A stretch of DNA of 11,824 nucleotides from Balneolaceae bacterium (lineage in GTDB: Bacteria > Bacteroidota > Rhodothermia > Balneolales > Balneolaceae): NCBI GenBank assembly GCA_007123985.1, contig SLGA01000282.1:1-11824 (forward strand). Reading direction: 5' to 3'. The first letter of the stretch is position 1. Each line of letters starts with the position of its first letter. This document shows, one piece after another, positions 5,891-11,824 of the stretch. The translations under genes were made by a program, and so were the position numbers. A model generated the notes under the pieces. It saw only the letters and a program-made list of their open reading frames with translations. It had not been told where the DNA came from and did no database searches.

Positions 5891-8812
5891 ATGAAGCAAA
5901 AATTGTTATTCGTTCTCATCTCCATAAGCATTCTCTTCTACTCGTGTAAAACCACTGAACAACCTGTAGAAACACCTGAAGAGACAACGGTTGAGATTCC
6001 TGAAGAACCTCAAATCAGTGAGGTTGATGAGAAATATCCTGAAGACGATCATGAGGTTTATTCCGATATCAGTATTGATAATATCATCGCAAATATGACA
6101 TTAGAGGAAAAAATTGGTCAGTTATTTGCTGTCCGTGCCAATGGAACATTTACAAACCATCGCGACCCGGTTATTCAACGGCTTGAACGCCTGATTACAG
6201 ACTTCCACATAGGCGGAGTGATTTTCTTCAGAGGTGATGTGTACAATCAGGCAATACTAAATAACAGATTACAGACTGTTTCTAAGCTTCCTTTATGGAT
6301 CTCCCAGGATATGGAGTTTGGTGCAGCAATGCGTGTTGATGGTACCACAAGATTTATCCCGGCCATGGGAATTGCAGCAACCGGTAATCCCGAAAATGCA
6401 TACCTCAAGGGAATGATAACCGCACGAGAGGCGAAGGCACTGGGTGTTCATCAGGTTTACGCCCCCGTTCTTGATGTAAATAATAACCCTCTAAACCCGG
6501 TAATTAATGTCCGGTCATATTCCGCTGATCCTCACATGGTATCAGATTATGCACTTCGCTTTATGGAAGGTGTAGAAAATGCCGGTCTATTGGCCACTGG
6601 AAAACACTTCCCAGGCCATGGTGATACTGATACTGATTCACACCTTGCACTGCCAACGATTAATCACACATTCGATCGGCTCGAAGAGGTTGAACTGATT
6701 CCCTTTAGAAGAGCTGTTGAAGGTGGTATGCGAAGCATAATGAGTGCACATATAGCATTTCCAAATGTAAGCGCCAATGTGGGACTGCCCGGCACACTTG
6801 ATGATTCTATACTGAATGGTATTCTTGTAGATTCCCTGGGATTTGATGGATTAATCGTTACAGATGGCCTGGAAATGCGTGGAATTGCTGATCACTACTC
6901 ACCGGGTGAAGCTGTGATAATGGCGCTACTGGCTGGTGCTGATGTAATGCTCTTGAGCCCGGATGAAATGACTGCGATCAATGAGCTATATCGAGCTGTA
7001 GAATCCGGCAGAATTACAGAAGAACGAATTGATCGATCTGTTCGGCGAATTGTTCAGCTTAAAAAAGAACAAGGATTGTTTAATAACCGATATGCCGATA
7101 TTGAGAATCTTAGCGCAAAAATCAATACACCTGAGTACCAGGCAATTGCACATCGAATTGCGAGAGAATCCATCACTGTTTTAAAAAACGATGGTGAAGT
7201 ACTACCAATACGGGAAACCGATTTTGGCAACGTTGTAGTAGTGGCTGTTTCTGATGGTGACGGACATTCATCAGAAACTGTGTTACAGCAAGAGATGAGA
7301 AGATACCACTCCGGAGTTAGATTTCATGCACTCAACAATCGCACAACACCGGAAGAGATCAACCGTCTGTTGCGTGATGCGCAGCGGGCAGACCTGGTCG
7401 TTATCGGTTCGTTCATCATGGTACGTTCGTACCACCCAATGCAAATTCCGGAGCGGCAGCTTGGAGTACTTCAGGAGATTATGGCTATGAATCAGCCTAA
7501 AGTTCTAACTGCATTCGGCAATCCCTATGTTGTTGGCGATTTACCCGAAACAGATGTGCATGTACTTGCCTGGGCATCAACAGCAGATCAGGTACGCCAA
7601 ACCATCCCCTCTCTGTTTGGTGCCTCACCAGTTGGTGGCCGGTTTCCTGGAGAAGTTCCGAACCTCTACTCCATTGGTGATGGGTTGGACATTAAACAGT
7701 CAACAGTGCGATTCGACAGGCCTGAATCTTCCGGTATGATAACAGATTCCCTCCTAAATATTGATATGATTATGCAGAATGCCATCAACGATTCTGTTTT
7801 CCCGGGAGGAGTGGTTGGAGTGATGAAAAACGGAGCTCTTGTGTGGCAACGCGGTTACGGCTATCACGACTATACAAAAACAAGGCGAGTTCAGGCAACC
7901 GATGTTTTTGATCTCGCATCTGTAACGAAAATTATGAGCACCACCACAGCTATCATGAAACTGGCTGATGAAGGTAAGCTTTCGGTTGACGATCCGGTTG
8001 CAAACTATATTGAAGAGTTTGATACAGACGATAAAAGGGAGATCACCATACGGCACTTTTTGCTTCATACATCTGGATTGCCAGCTTTCCAGATTTATGT
8101 GGATGTACTCCGAACACGTGCTGAAATTATGAATGCTGTAAGAAATGAACCCCTCGAAAACAGGCCCGGAGAAAGATACGTTTACAGCGATCTCGGTTTT
8201 ATTCTGCTTGCAGAAATTGTTGAGGCTGTGAGTGGTAAACGAGTGGATCAATTTGTAAGAGACGAAATTTTTGAGCCAATGGGTTTGCATTCTACCTGGT
8301 TTAATCCCGAACAGGCTGGCCCGCGTGTAAGTAACAGAATTCTCCCGACTGAAATTGACACTGTTTACAATCGGGGTACCGTACACAGGCGCGTGCATGA
8401 TGAGCGTGCCTATTTTATGGATGGAATTGCAGGCCATGCAGGTTTGTTTTCATCTGCACAGGATATCGCTAAATATGCTTACATGCTTTTAAACGGTGGT
8501 ATTTATGGAGGTGAACAGTATCTGAGCCCCGAAATTATTGATTACTTTACAGGACACAGATCTCCGATAAATCATCGGGGACTTGGTTTCGATCGAAAAA
8601 GTGATGGATTCAGTTCTGCAGGCACACTAACCGGCGATCGTACTTTCGGGCATTTAGGATTCACCGGTACAAGTTTATGGGTTGACCCAGATGAAGACAT
8701 TGCCATAATTTTACTGACAAATCGTACGTATCCCAACAGAAGTTATGGTTCAGATATCCGGTTTATAAGAGCAGCAATATCAGATGCAGTTATGAATAGC
8801 ATTGCAAAGTGA
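5891..8812 (+). CDS. NagZ-type GH3 glycosidase fused to AmiE-like serine hydrolase, lipoprotein
   Basis: The 973-residue product has a lipobox F-Y-S-C (Cys19) and a Glu/Pro-rich linker (about 20-60). The GH3 catalytic barrel (about 62-400) carries the NagZ motif K-H-F-P-G-H-G-D ending in D-S-H at 238-251. Asp249 and His251 match the Asp-His acid/base dyad of beta-N-acetylglucosaminidases, and Asp325 in V-T-D-G-L-E-M is the nucleophile. A GH3 C-terminal-like domain (about 420-600) follows. Residues 620-970 form a serine-beta-lactamase-fold domain (PF00144 type) with S677-V-T-K680, Y765-S-D and H921-L-G-F-T-G replacing the KTG box. In B. subtilis, NagZ (YbbD) and the N-acetylmuramyl-L-alanine amidase AmiE (YbbE) are separate neighbours acting in sequence on muropeptides, so this protein plausibly does both steps in the periplasm. 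The second domain could instead be an esterase or D-peptidase. The stop overlaps the next start (GTGA). Confidence 0.92.
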   Translation: MKQKLLFVLISISILFYSCKTTEQPVETPEETTVEIPEEPQISEVDEKYPEDDHEVYSDISIDNIIANMTLEEKIGQLFAVRANGTFTNHRDPVIQRLERLITDFHIGGVIFFRGDVYNQAILNNRLQTVSKLPLWISQDMEFGAAMRVDGTTRFIPAMGIAATGNPENAYLKGMITAREAKALGVHQVYAPVLDVNNNPLNPVINVRSYSADPHMVSDYALRFMEGVENAGLLATGKHFPGHGDTDTDSHLALPTINHTFDRLEEVELIPFRRAVEGGMRSIMSAHIAFPNVSANVGLPGTLDDSILNGILVDSLGFDGLIVTDGLEMRGIADHYSPGEAVIMALLAGADVMLLSPDEMTAINELYRAVESGRITEERIDRSVRRIVQLKKEQGLFNNRYADIENLSAKINTPEYQAIAHRIARESITVLKNDGEVLPIRETDFGNVVVVAVSDGDGHSSETVLQQEMRRYHSGVRFHALNNRTTPEEINRLLRDAQRADLVVIGSFIMVRSYHPMQIPERQLGVLQEIMAMNQPKVLTAFGNPYVVGDLPETDVHVLAWASTADQVRQTIPSLFGASPVGGRFPGEVPNLYSIGDGLDIKQSTVRFDRPESSGMITDSLLNIDMIMQNAINDSVFPGGVVGVMKNGALVWQRGYGYHDYTKTRRVQATDVFDLASVTKIMSTTTAIMKLADEGKLSVDDPVANYIEEFDTDDKREITIRHFLLHTSGLPAFQIYVDVLRTRAEIMNAVRNEPLENRPGERYVYSDLGFILLAEIVEAVSGKRVDQFVRDEIFEPMGLHSTWFNPEQAGPRVSNRILPTEIDTVYNRGTVHRRVHDERAYFMDGIAGHAGLFSSAQDIAKYAYMLLNGGIYGGEQYLSPEIIDYFTGHRSPINHRGLGFDRKSDGFSSAGTLTGDRTFGHLGFTGTSLWVDPDEDIAIILLTNRTYPNRSYGSDIRFIRAAISDAVMNSIAK

Positions 8813-9510
8813 GTTCAACTGAAGACATATCACAATTTGGGTACACGCCTTATTCTAATCGGGAAGAATTCTGCTTTATTGAAGGAGAATCCGGTTTGGT
8901 TTATCCCGGTGTAAGAATCGAAAATATCTCGTTTCCACTATCAATATCAGCAGTTCAGGCAGCAGTTTGCAGTTGTCTGGCAAATAAAGATCGCCCAGTA
9001 ATGTTGTTCCAGCCGGGTAATAAATCTGAGCTATCAGACTACTGGATTGAAGAATTTAATCTCAAATTCAGTGAATCTTATCCGGAATCACCCAACTTAT
9101 ACAACCCTATTCATCCAATACCTGAAGATCCCGTTTATGAATTAAATTCTCTTTGTAAGCAGGCAGTAACCATTCATAGTAACTTTCCGGTATCTGCTCT
9201 GTTAATCATAAACAAAGGTTCCATTCATGGAGTAAACGTTGAAGTTGAAGCCTGGAGCCTTGGACTTTGTGCAGAACGGGTTGCGATATCAAGAGCTTTA
9301 GCAGCCGGCATCAATCAGTTTGAGCGAATGCATGTTGCAGCACCAAAAAGTGAATTCTGCAGCCCCTGCGGAGCTTGCCGGCAGGTTCTGAACGAAATGA
9401 TGCCCAAATCAATGATATATCTACATCATGACAACCGCTCTGTTAGTAAACATTTCGCAGAACATCTTTTGCCTCATGGGTTCACCTCTGGATCATTAAA
9501 AAATCGATAA
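8809..9510 (+). CDS. cdd: Cytidine deaminase with degenerate N-terminal and active C-terminal domain
   Basis: Cytidine deaminase hydrolyses cytidine/deoxycytidine to uridine/deoxyuridine in pyrimidine salvage. Residues about 115-225 hold an intact catalytic domain: S-N-F-P-V-S-A-L (124-131), ribose-binding N-V-E (143-145), C154-A-E156 and P186-C-G-A-C190. Cys154, Cys187 and Cys190 should bind zinc and Glu156 is the proton shuttle. Residues 1-95 look like a second, broken copy: Y-S-N at 15-17, then R-I-E-N-I-S-F-P-L-S-I-S-A-V-Q-A-A-V, where the normal C-A-E has become S-A-V and the P-C-x-x-C cysteines are gone. The 233-residue order (dead then live) is the reverse of E. coli Cdd. The start is GTG: an in-frame TAG at 8797-8799 leaves no ATG upstream, and the next Met is residue 65, inside the domain. 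The GTG overlaps the previous stop by 4 bases, implying translational coupling. The symbol is by family. Confidence 0.88.
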   Translation: MSSTEDISQFGYTPYSNREEFCFIEGESGLVYPGVRIENISFPLSISAVQAAVCSCLANKDRPVMLFQPGNKSELSDYWIEEFNLKFSESYPESPNLYNPIHPIPEDPVYELNSLCKQAVTIHSNFPVSALLIINKGSIHGVNVEVEAWSLGLCAERVAISRALAAGINQFERMHVAAPKSEFCSPCGACRQVLNEMMPKSMIYLHHDNRSVSKHFAEHLLPHGFTSGSLKNR

Positions 9511-9513
9511 ATA

Positions 9514-10113
9514 ATGAAATTTTTAGCAGCACTTGATTACGAACACCTTGACAATGGAATGTTTCTAAGCTCCTTTGCCCGTTCACTTTCAAAAAAGAAA
9601 GACAGGGGGATCATTCTCCACGGAGACAGTGAGTATACAAATCGAATTATTCAAACCGGTGTTATGCGAGATGAAGCCACAATACGCGCAACAAAAGATC
9701 TGAATCACAGATTAGTAGCTCTTTTGGCAGATGAGGGAGTCCCGGCAATAGCACTTAACGGATATCAAAAGTCAATGATAACTGTTAACCAAAAGGGTCT
9801 TCAGATCGATAAAGAACAGATAGAAAATCTTCCGGGAGAGACTGTAATACTTTTATCGAATCTTGTTCTTAACAAGGATGGAATTGTTGAACCCTTTTCA
9901 CTTTCAGAGCTCTCCAATGCGATGCGAGTTGCATTCGATCTTGAGCATGTAACACTGTTTAGCATGAAGGAAGGCGCTGAAATGCTGGTGAAAGATTATC
10001 CGAATCATATCCATTTAGATAATGAGACTGAAGTGGAGCTGATTTCCCAAATACCCAATGAGTTCCGTTCATTAAATTGTAAAATTGAACTCACCACGCC
10101 TACTGTATTCTGA
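9514..10113 (+). CDS. Degenerate amino-acid-kinase-fold protein (ArgB/IPK-like), function unknown
   Basis: This 199-residue protein starts 3 bases after the deaminase stop and was not recognised as a named family. Its layout resembles the amino acid kinase superfamily (acetylglutamate kinase, UMP kinase, isopentenyl phosphate kinase). It has a first strand near the N-terminus, a helix (F-L-S-S-F-A-R-S-L), then G-I-I-L-H-G-D-S (32-39) where kinases have V-V-x-V-H-G-G-G. Next comes T60-K-D-L-N64-H-R-L-V-A-L-L and G75-V-P-A-I-A-L, like the T...N..LV..L...G..A region of ArgB/IPK. The early K-x-G-G-S motif is absent, the H-G-G-G glycines are mostly lost, and the protein is 50-60 residues short of a normal kinase. 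It has no signal peptide or membrane segment. It may be a pseudokinase, a regulator or a divergent kinase. Coupling to cdd hints at nucleotide metabolism, since UMP kinase shares the fold, but this is inference. Confidence 0.6.
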   Translation: MKFLAALDYEHLDNGMFLSSFARSLSKKKDRGIILHGDSEYTNRIIQTGVMRDEATIRATKDLNHRLVALLADEGVPAIALNGYQKSMITVNQKGLQIDKEQIENLPGETVILLSNLVLNKDGIVEPFSLSELSNAMRVAFDLEHVTLFSMKEGAEMLVKDYPNHIHLDNETEVELISQIPNEFRSLNCKIELTTPTVF

Positions 10114-10243
10114 TTATTTTGGATAAGCGGAAAATCCTCTCCAGGATGTTAAAAAAGGCATTTTTATTTGCCAGTTACCACTCTGTTCAATAGTTTTAGG
10201 TTTCATCGAATAATCATATGAACTAACCTATTGGTGTAATTTT
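10114..10243 (+). other. Intergenic region with weak hairpins before the histone gene
   Basis: These 130 bases end the four-gene operon. A 5-bp stem (ATCCT/AGGAT, loop CTCC) lies at 10134-10147 but is followed by A-rich rather than T-rich sequence. A weaker GGCA/TGCC hairpin with a T-rich loop lies at 10157-10172. Neither is a convincing terminator, so read-through into the histone gene is possible. A loose promoter-like pair (TTCAAT, 17 bases, AATAAT) lies about 35 bases before the histone start and cannot be trusted without transcript data. Confidence 0.3.
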
Positions 10244-10426
10244 ATGAGCAGAAATGATCAACTTAAAAACCTTATCGAAGAACTCGAACCTGAAATGGAC
10301 AAGTTCTATAACAAAGGAAACAAAGCTGCAGGAACAAGAGCACGAAAAGTGCTTCAGGAACTAAAGAATGTTAGTCAGGAAATACGCCTTGAAATACAGG
10401 ATTTTAAAAATTCAGGTAAAGTCTGA
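10244..10426 (+). CDS. Short histone H1/Hc1-like DNA-associated protein
   Basis: The 60-residue product matches the core of the Hc1-type bacterial histone H1 family found in Chlamydiae and many Bacteroidota. It has an amphipathic N-terminal helix (L-K-N-L-I-E-E-L-E-P-E-M-D-K-F), the hallmark K24-G-N-K-A-A-G-T-R-A-R-K35, and a second helix (V-L-Q-E-L-K-N-V-S-Q-E-I-R-L-E-I). The family is thought to act in nucleoid organisation or gene regulation. The Lys/Ala-rich C-terminal tail of chlamydial Hc1, its main DNA-compacting part, is absent, and the helices are rich in Glu, so compaction ability is doubtful. The length is normal for the short Bacteroidota form. The gene stands alone, with a strong terminator 22 bases after its stop. 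Confidence 0.85.
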   Translation: MSRNDQLKNLIEELEPEMDKFYNKGNKAAGTRARKVLQELKNVSQEIRLEIQDFKNSGKV

Positions 10427-10447
10427 TATTAATCCGCAACAAATGAT

Positions 10448-10482
10448 AAGGCCATACTTAACTTAGTATGGCTTTATTTTTT
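10448..10482 (+). terminator. Rho-independent terminator after the histone-like gene
   Basis: An 8-bp perfect stem (GCCATACT / AGTATGGC), extended to 11 bp by a G-T and two A-T pairs, closes a TAACTT loop and is followed by TTTATTTTTT. The T tract is on the plus strand only, so it terminates the histone gene. Confidence 0.9.
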
Positions 10483-10493
10483 GGAAATCGGAC

Positions 10494-10523
10494 TTGACAT
10501 AGAAAGCTTACATACCTTATATT
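10494..10523 (+). promoter_or_regulatory. Probable sigma-70-type promoter of tRNA-Asn
   Basis: A perfect TTGACA lies at 10494-10499. TATATT at 10518-10523 gives a 5/6 match to the -10 box after an 18-base spacer. Transcription would start around 10530, about 27 bases before the mature tRNA. The TATATTTA context also partly fits the Bacteroidota TAnnTTTG form. The position, between a terminator and an isolated tRNA, supports it. Confidence 0.55.
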
Positions 10524-10556
10524 TAAAACTTCGTCAGAAAATGAAGAAGTTTACTT

Positions 10557-10628
10557 TCCTCGGTAGCTCAGTGGCAGAGCAATCGGCTGTTAACCGATCG
10601 GTCGCTGGTTCGAATCCAGCCCGGGGAG
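10557..10628 (+). tRNA. tRNA-Asn (anticodon GTT)
   Basis: The 72-nt cloverleaf is complete. The acceptor is TCCTCGG pairing with CCGGGGA (one T-G wobble), with discriminator G at 10628. The D stem is GCTC/GAGC, the anticodon stem ATCGG/CCGAT with loop CTGTTAA, so the anticodon GTT is at 10589-10591. The variable loop is five bases (CGGTC). The T stem is GCTGG/CCAGC with TTCGAAT. The 3' CCA is not encoded and must be added by CCA-transferase. An open frame running through this region is an artefact of the tRNA. Confidence 0.97.
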
Positions 10629-10635
10629 CGTTCTT

Positions 10636-10672
10636 AAAGGCAAACCACCAACCAGTGATTTGCCTTTTTTTT
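10636..10672 (+). terminator. Rho-independent terminator after tRNA-Asn
   Basis: A 9-bp stem AAAGGCAAA / TTTGCCTTT encloses a 14-base loop and continues into a run of eight T at 10665-10672. It starts eight bases after the tRNA. On the minus strand the stem is followed by only TTTAAG, so it is at best a weak stop for the converging lipoprotein gene. Confidence 0.88.
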
Positions 10673-10715
10673 GCTTCATTTCCAGTACACCTTTTATTGA
10701 ATTGAGTAATTTACT

Positions 10716-11549
10716 TCAAGAGCAATCGCTGTTTACAAAGTTCGTGTAGCAGATTCTCGATGTCTGAAAATCTTCAAACCAGCCTGAGTTGGTATCTGTA
10801 TTCCAGTAAGCCCGGGAGTATGTACCATCTGCTGGCTCAAAATTTAGAAAATGTTCTGCCATCTGAACACTATATGAGATATTGATCTCACTAAATTCAC
10901 CAAACTGATTAATTGTAAGCAATACGTTTTTTTCAGCTTCATTCACAATCTCCCAGTTGTACGTTGCCATTGGTGAATTATCTCCTTCAGGATCATAAAA
11001 TCTCCACTCTCCACTGCTGTAGTCTGCAGTAGTAAAACCTCTGATTAACGCAAAGTCTTCTACTCCAATAGTCCCTAAGAGACCCGTGTATAAAACTTGC
11101 CATTCGAATCCATTGCCAGATGGGGTTGCTATAATGGTGACAATTGTTTGATTAGAGGATGTCTGATTTAAGTGTTCAAACTCTTTCAAGAATCCGCTTA
11201 CGTTAAATTCCCAAACCCATGAACCATCAATCTGTTCGGGGGTTACATTGAGCATTGGCGCAAGAGATAAAAATGAGTTTACCATTCCCATGGTTCCCTC
11301 TGCATTAAATGTGGCTGAACCGAGGGTTACCATTGCCTCCACACGTTTGTATGCGGAATGTTCTTCATCATCAGGTATGGATTGATCCTGAAAATACTGA
11401 GTGTTAATTAAAACAGGAGCCATCGTTGATGGAAGTGATGGCGGATCATCCAGCTCTGAAGAAGTTGAATCATCCGAACAGGCTGCAAGAGGTAGCATCA
11501 GGGCAATCAGTATAAGTGGAATTACAATAGGAGCTTGTTGTATTTTCAT
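10716..11549 (-). CDS. Lipoprotein of unknown function
   Basis: The 277-residue product has a clear lipoprotein signal: M-K-I-Q-Q, a hydrophobic core (8-22) and lipobox L-P-L-A-A-C with Cys24, followed by an acidic/Ser-rich tether (S-D-D-S-T-S-S-E-L-D-D) that could route it to the outer membrane. I do not recognise a family. The mature part looks mostly beta, with alternating hydrophobic stretches and frequent aromatic residues (W-V-W-E-F-N-V; E-W-R-F-Y-D-P-E-G-D). It ends in a small segment with two Cys (I-C-Y-T-N-F-V-N-S-D-C-S), which could form a disulfide in the periplasm. No catalytic motif is visible. It converges on the tRNA and shares no operon with its neighbours. The 121 bases between its start and the next terminator should contain its promoter, but none is obvious. 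Confidence 0.8.
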   Translation of the reverse strand: MKIQQAPIVIPLILIALMLPLAACSDDSTSSELDDPPSLPSTMAPVLINTQYFQDQSIPDDEEHSAYKRVEAMVTLGSATFNAEGTMGMVNSFLSLAPMLNVTPEQIDGSWVWEFNVSGFLKEFEHLNQTSSNQTIVTIIATPSGNGFEWQVLYTGLLGTIGVEDFALIRGFTTADYSSGEWRFYDPEGDNSPMATYNWEIVNEAEKNVLLTINQFGEFSEINISYSVQMAEHFLNFEPADGTYSRAYWNTDTNSGWFEDFQTSRICYTNFVNSDCS

Positions 11550-11670
11550 GATGCTGAAATTAGTTCATGGTCAGATGAGTTAGAATTCGTTTATAAATAC
11601 TTTAATAAATTCCGGTAAAAATAGAAACCTCCACCGGGGAGGAGTTTGATAAAACAAAAACTACCTAGCA

Positions 11671-11704
11671 AAAAAAAACCGACTGTGATGAACAGCCGGT
11701 TTTT
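11671..11704 (-). terminator. Rho-independent terminator of the outer-membrane protein gene
   Basis: On the minus strand ACCGGCTGT / ACAGTCGGT forms a 9-position stem with one internal mismatch and a TCATC loop, preceded by AAAA and followed by a run of eight T. It lies 18 bases after the barrel-protein stop. Because A and T runs flank both sides it may also act weakly on plus-strand transcripts. Confidence 0.87.
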
Positions 11705-11722
11705 AAACGTAAACAGAATATT

Positions 11723-11824
11723 TCAAAATTTGAATGCAACACCAAGATTCAGCCAACCCCAATTATTTCCAAGTTCAACAAATCCACCAACATTATCTGT
11801 AAAGTAATATCTTGCACCGGCATG
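11723..11824 (-). CDS. C-terminus of an outer-membrane beta-barrel protein (partial)
   Basis: Reading inward from the right edge on the minus strand gives 33 residues before a TGA (TCA at 11723-11725). They read as two amphipathic beta strands joined by a turn: A-R-Y-Y-F-T-D-N-V-G-G-F-V-E-L-G, then W-G-W-L-N-L-G-V-A-F-K-F. The terminal Phe and alternating hydrophobic pattern are the usual BAM-recognised end of outer-membrane barrels. The R-Y-Y-F-T-D-N-V-G phrase is common in small 8-strand porin/OmpA-like or 'outer membrane beta-barrel' proteins. The N-terminus is outside the window, so the family cannot be named. Confidence 0.75.
   Translation of the reverse strand, partial: HAGARYYFTDNVGGFVELGNNWGWLNLGVAFKF

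Noticed and set aside
7754..8437. 227-codon open frame on the minus strand inside the GH3 fusion gene
   Set aside because: It lies antisense to the serine hydrolase domain, whose motifs are intact, and has no recognisable domain. It is a shadow frame.
10134..10172. Two small hairpins considered as a terminator for the four-gene operon
   Set aside because: The stems are only 4-5 bp and no T run follows, so they are mentioned only in the intergenic entry.
10481..10705. 74-codon open frame on the plus strand
   Set aside because: It runs through the promoter, tRNA-Asn and its terminator. The tRNA fully explains the sequence.
11625..11647. Imperfect hairpin AAAC-CTCC / GGAG-GA-GTTT upstream of the lipoprotein gene
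   Set aside because: The stem is short with a bulge and no T tract, and it matches no known leader or riboswitch.

Overview
The window looks like chromosomal DNA from a Bacteroidota-type bacterium, most likely in or near Balneolales/Rhodothermia. This is inferred from gene types and style, not from a database search. The clues are moderate-to-low GC, start codons almost without Shine-Dalgarno sequences, a 6-bladed beta-propeller lipoprotein, several short lipobox signal peptides, a tail-less Hc1/H1-like histone of 60 residues, and an outer-membrane barrel protein ending in Phe.

Layout. (1) Bases 1-99 hold the last 32 codons of a plus-strand gene whose end resembles the C-terminus of ArgJ. 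(2) Bases 131-3286 hold a minus-strand run, probably one operon: 3-hydroxyacyl-CoA dehydrogenase, then threonine aldolase, then a beta-propeller lipoprotein. (3) A 125-base divergent gap (3287-3411) separates it from a tight plus-strand operon (3412-10113). That operon encodes a membrane-anchored penicillin-acylase-family Ntn hydrolase, a lipoprotein fusing a NagZ-type GH3 glycosidase to a serine-beta-lactamase-fold (AmiE-like) domain, an unusual two-domain cytidine deaminase, and a degenerate amino-acid-kinase-fold protein. (4) Then come a small Hc1-like histone gene with a terminator, and a tRNA-Asn(GTT) with its own promoter-like sequence and terminator. (5) On the minus strand follow a lipoprotein of unknown function and, at the right edge, the C-terminus of an outer-membrane beta-barrel protein with its terminator.

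How the genes may work together. The most interesting part is the four-gene operon. The fusion joins in one secreted polypeptide the two activities that Bacillus subtilis makes as separate neighbouring proteins, NagZ and AmiE, for muropeptide rescue. It therefore probably strips GlcNAc and peptide from cell-wall fragments in the periplasm. The upstream acylase is a second envelope amide hydrolase. The two downstream genes are coupled (a GTGA overlap, then a 3-base gap). They encode a cytidine deaminase with a dead N-terminal copy and a live C-terminal copy, the reverse of the Escherichia coli Cdd order, and an acetylglutamate/isopentenyl-phosphate-kinase-like protein that lacks the usual glycine-rich phosphate-binding motifs. 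A shared salvage role is an inference from gene order only.

No CRISPR array, insertion sequence, phage gene, toxin-antitoxin pair or recognisable defence system was seen. No gene-free stretch exceeds about 175 bases.
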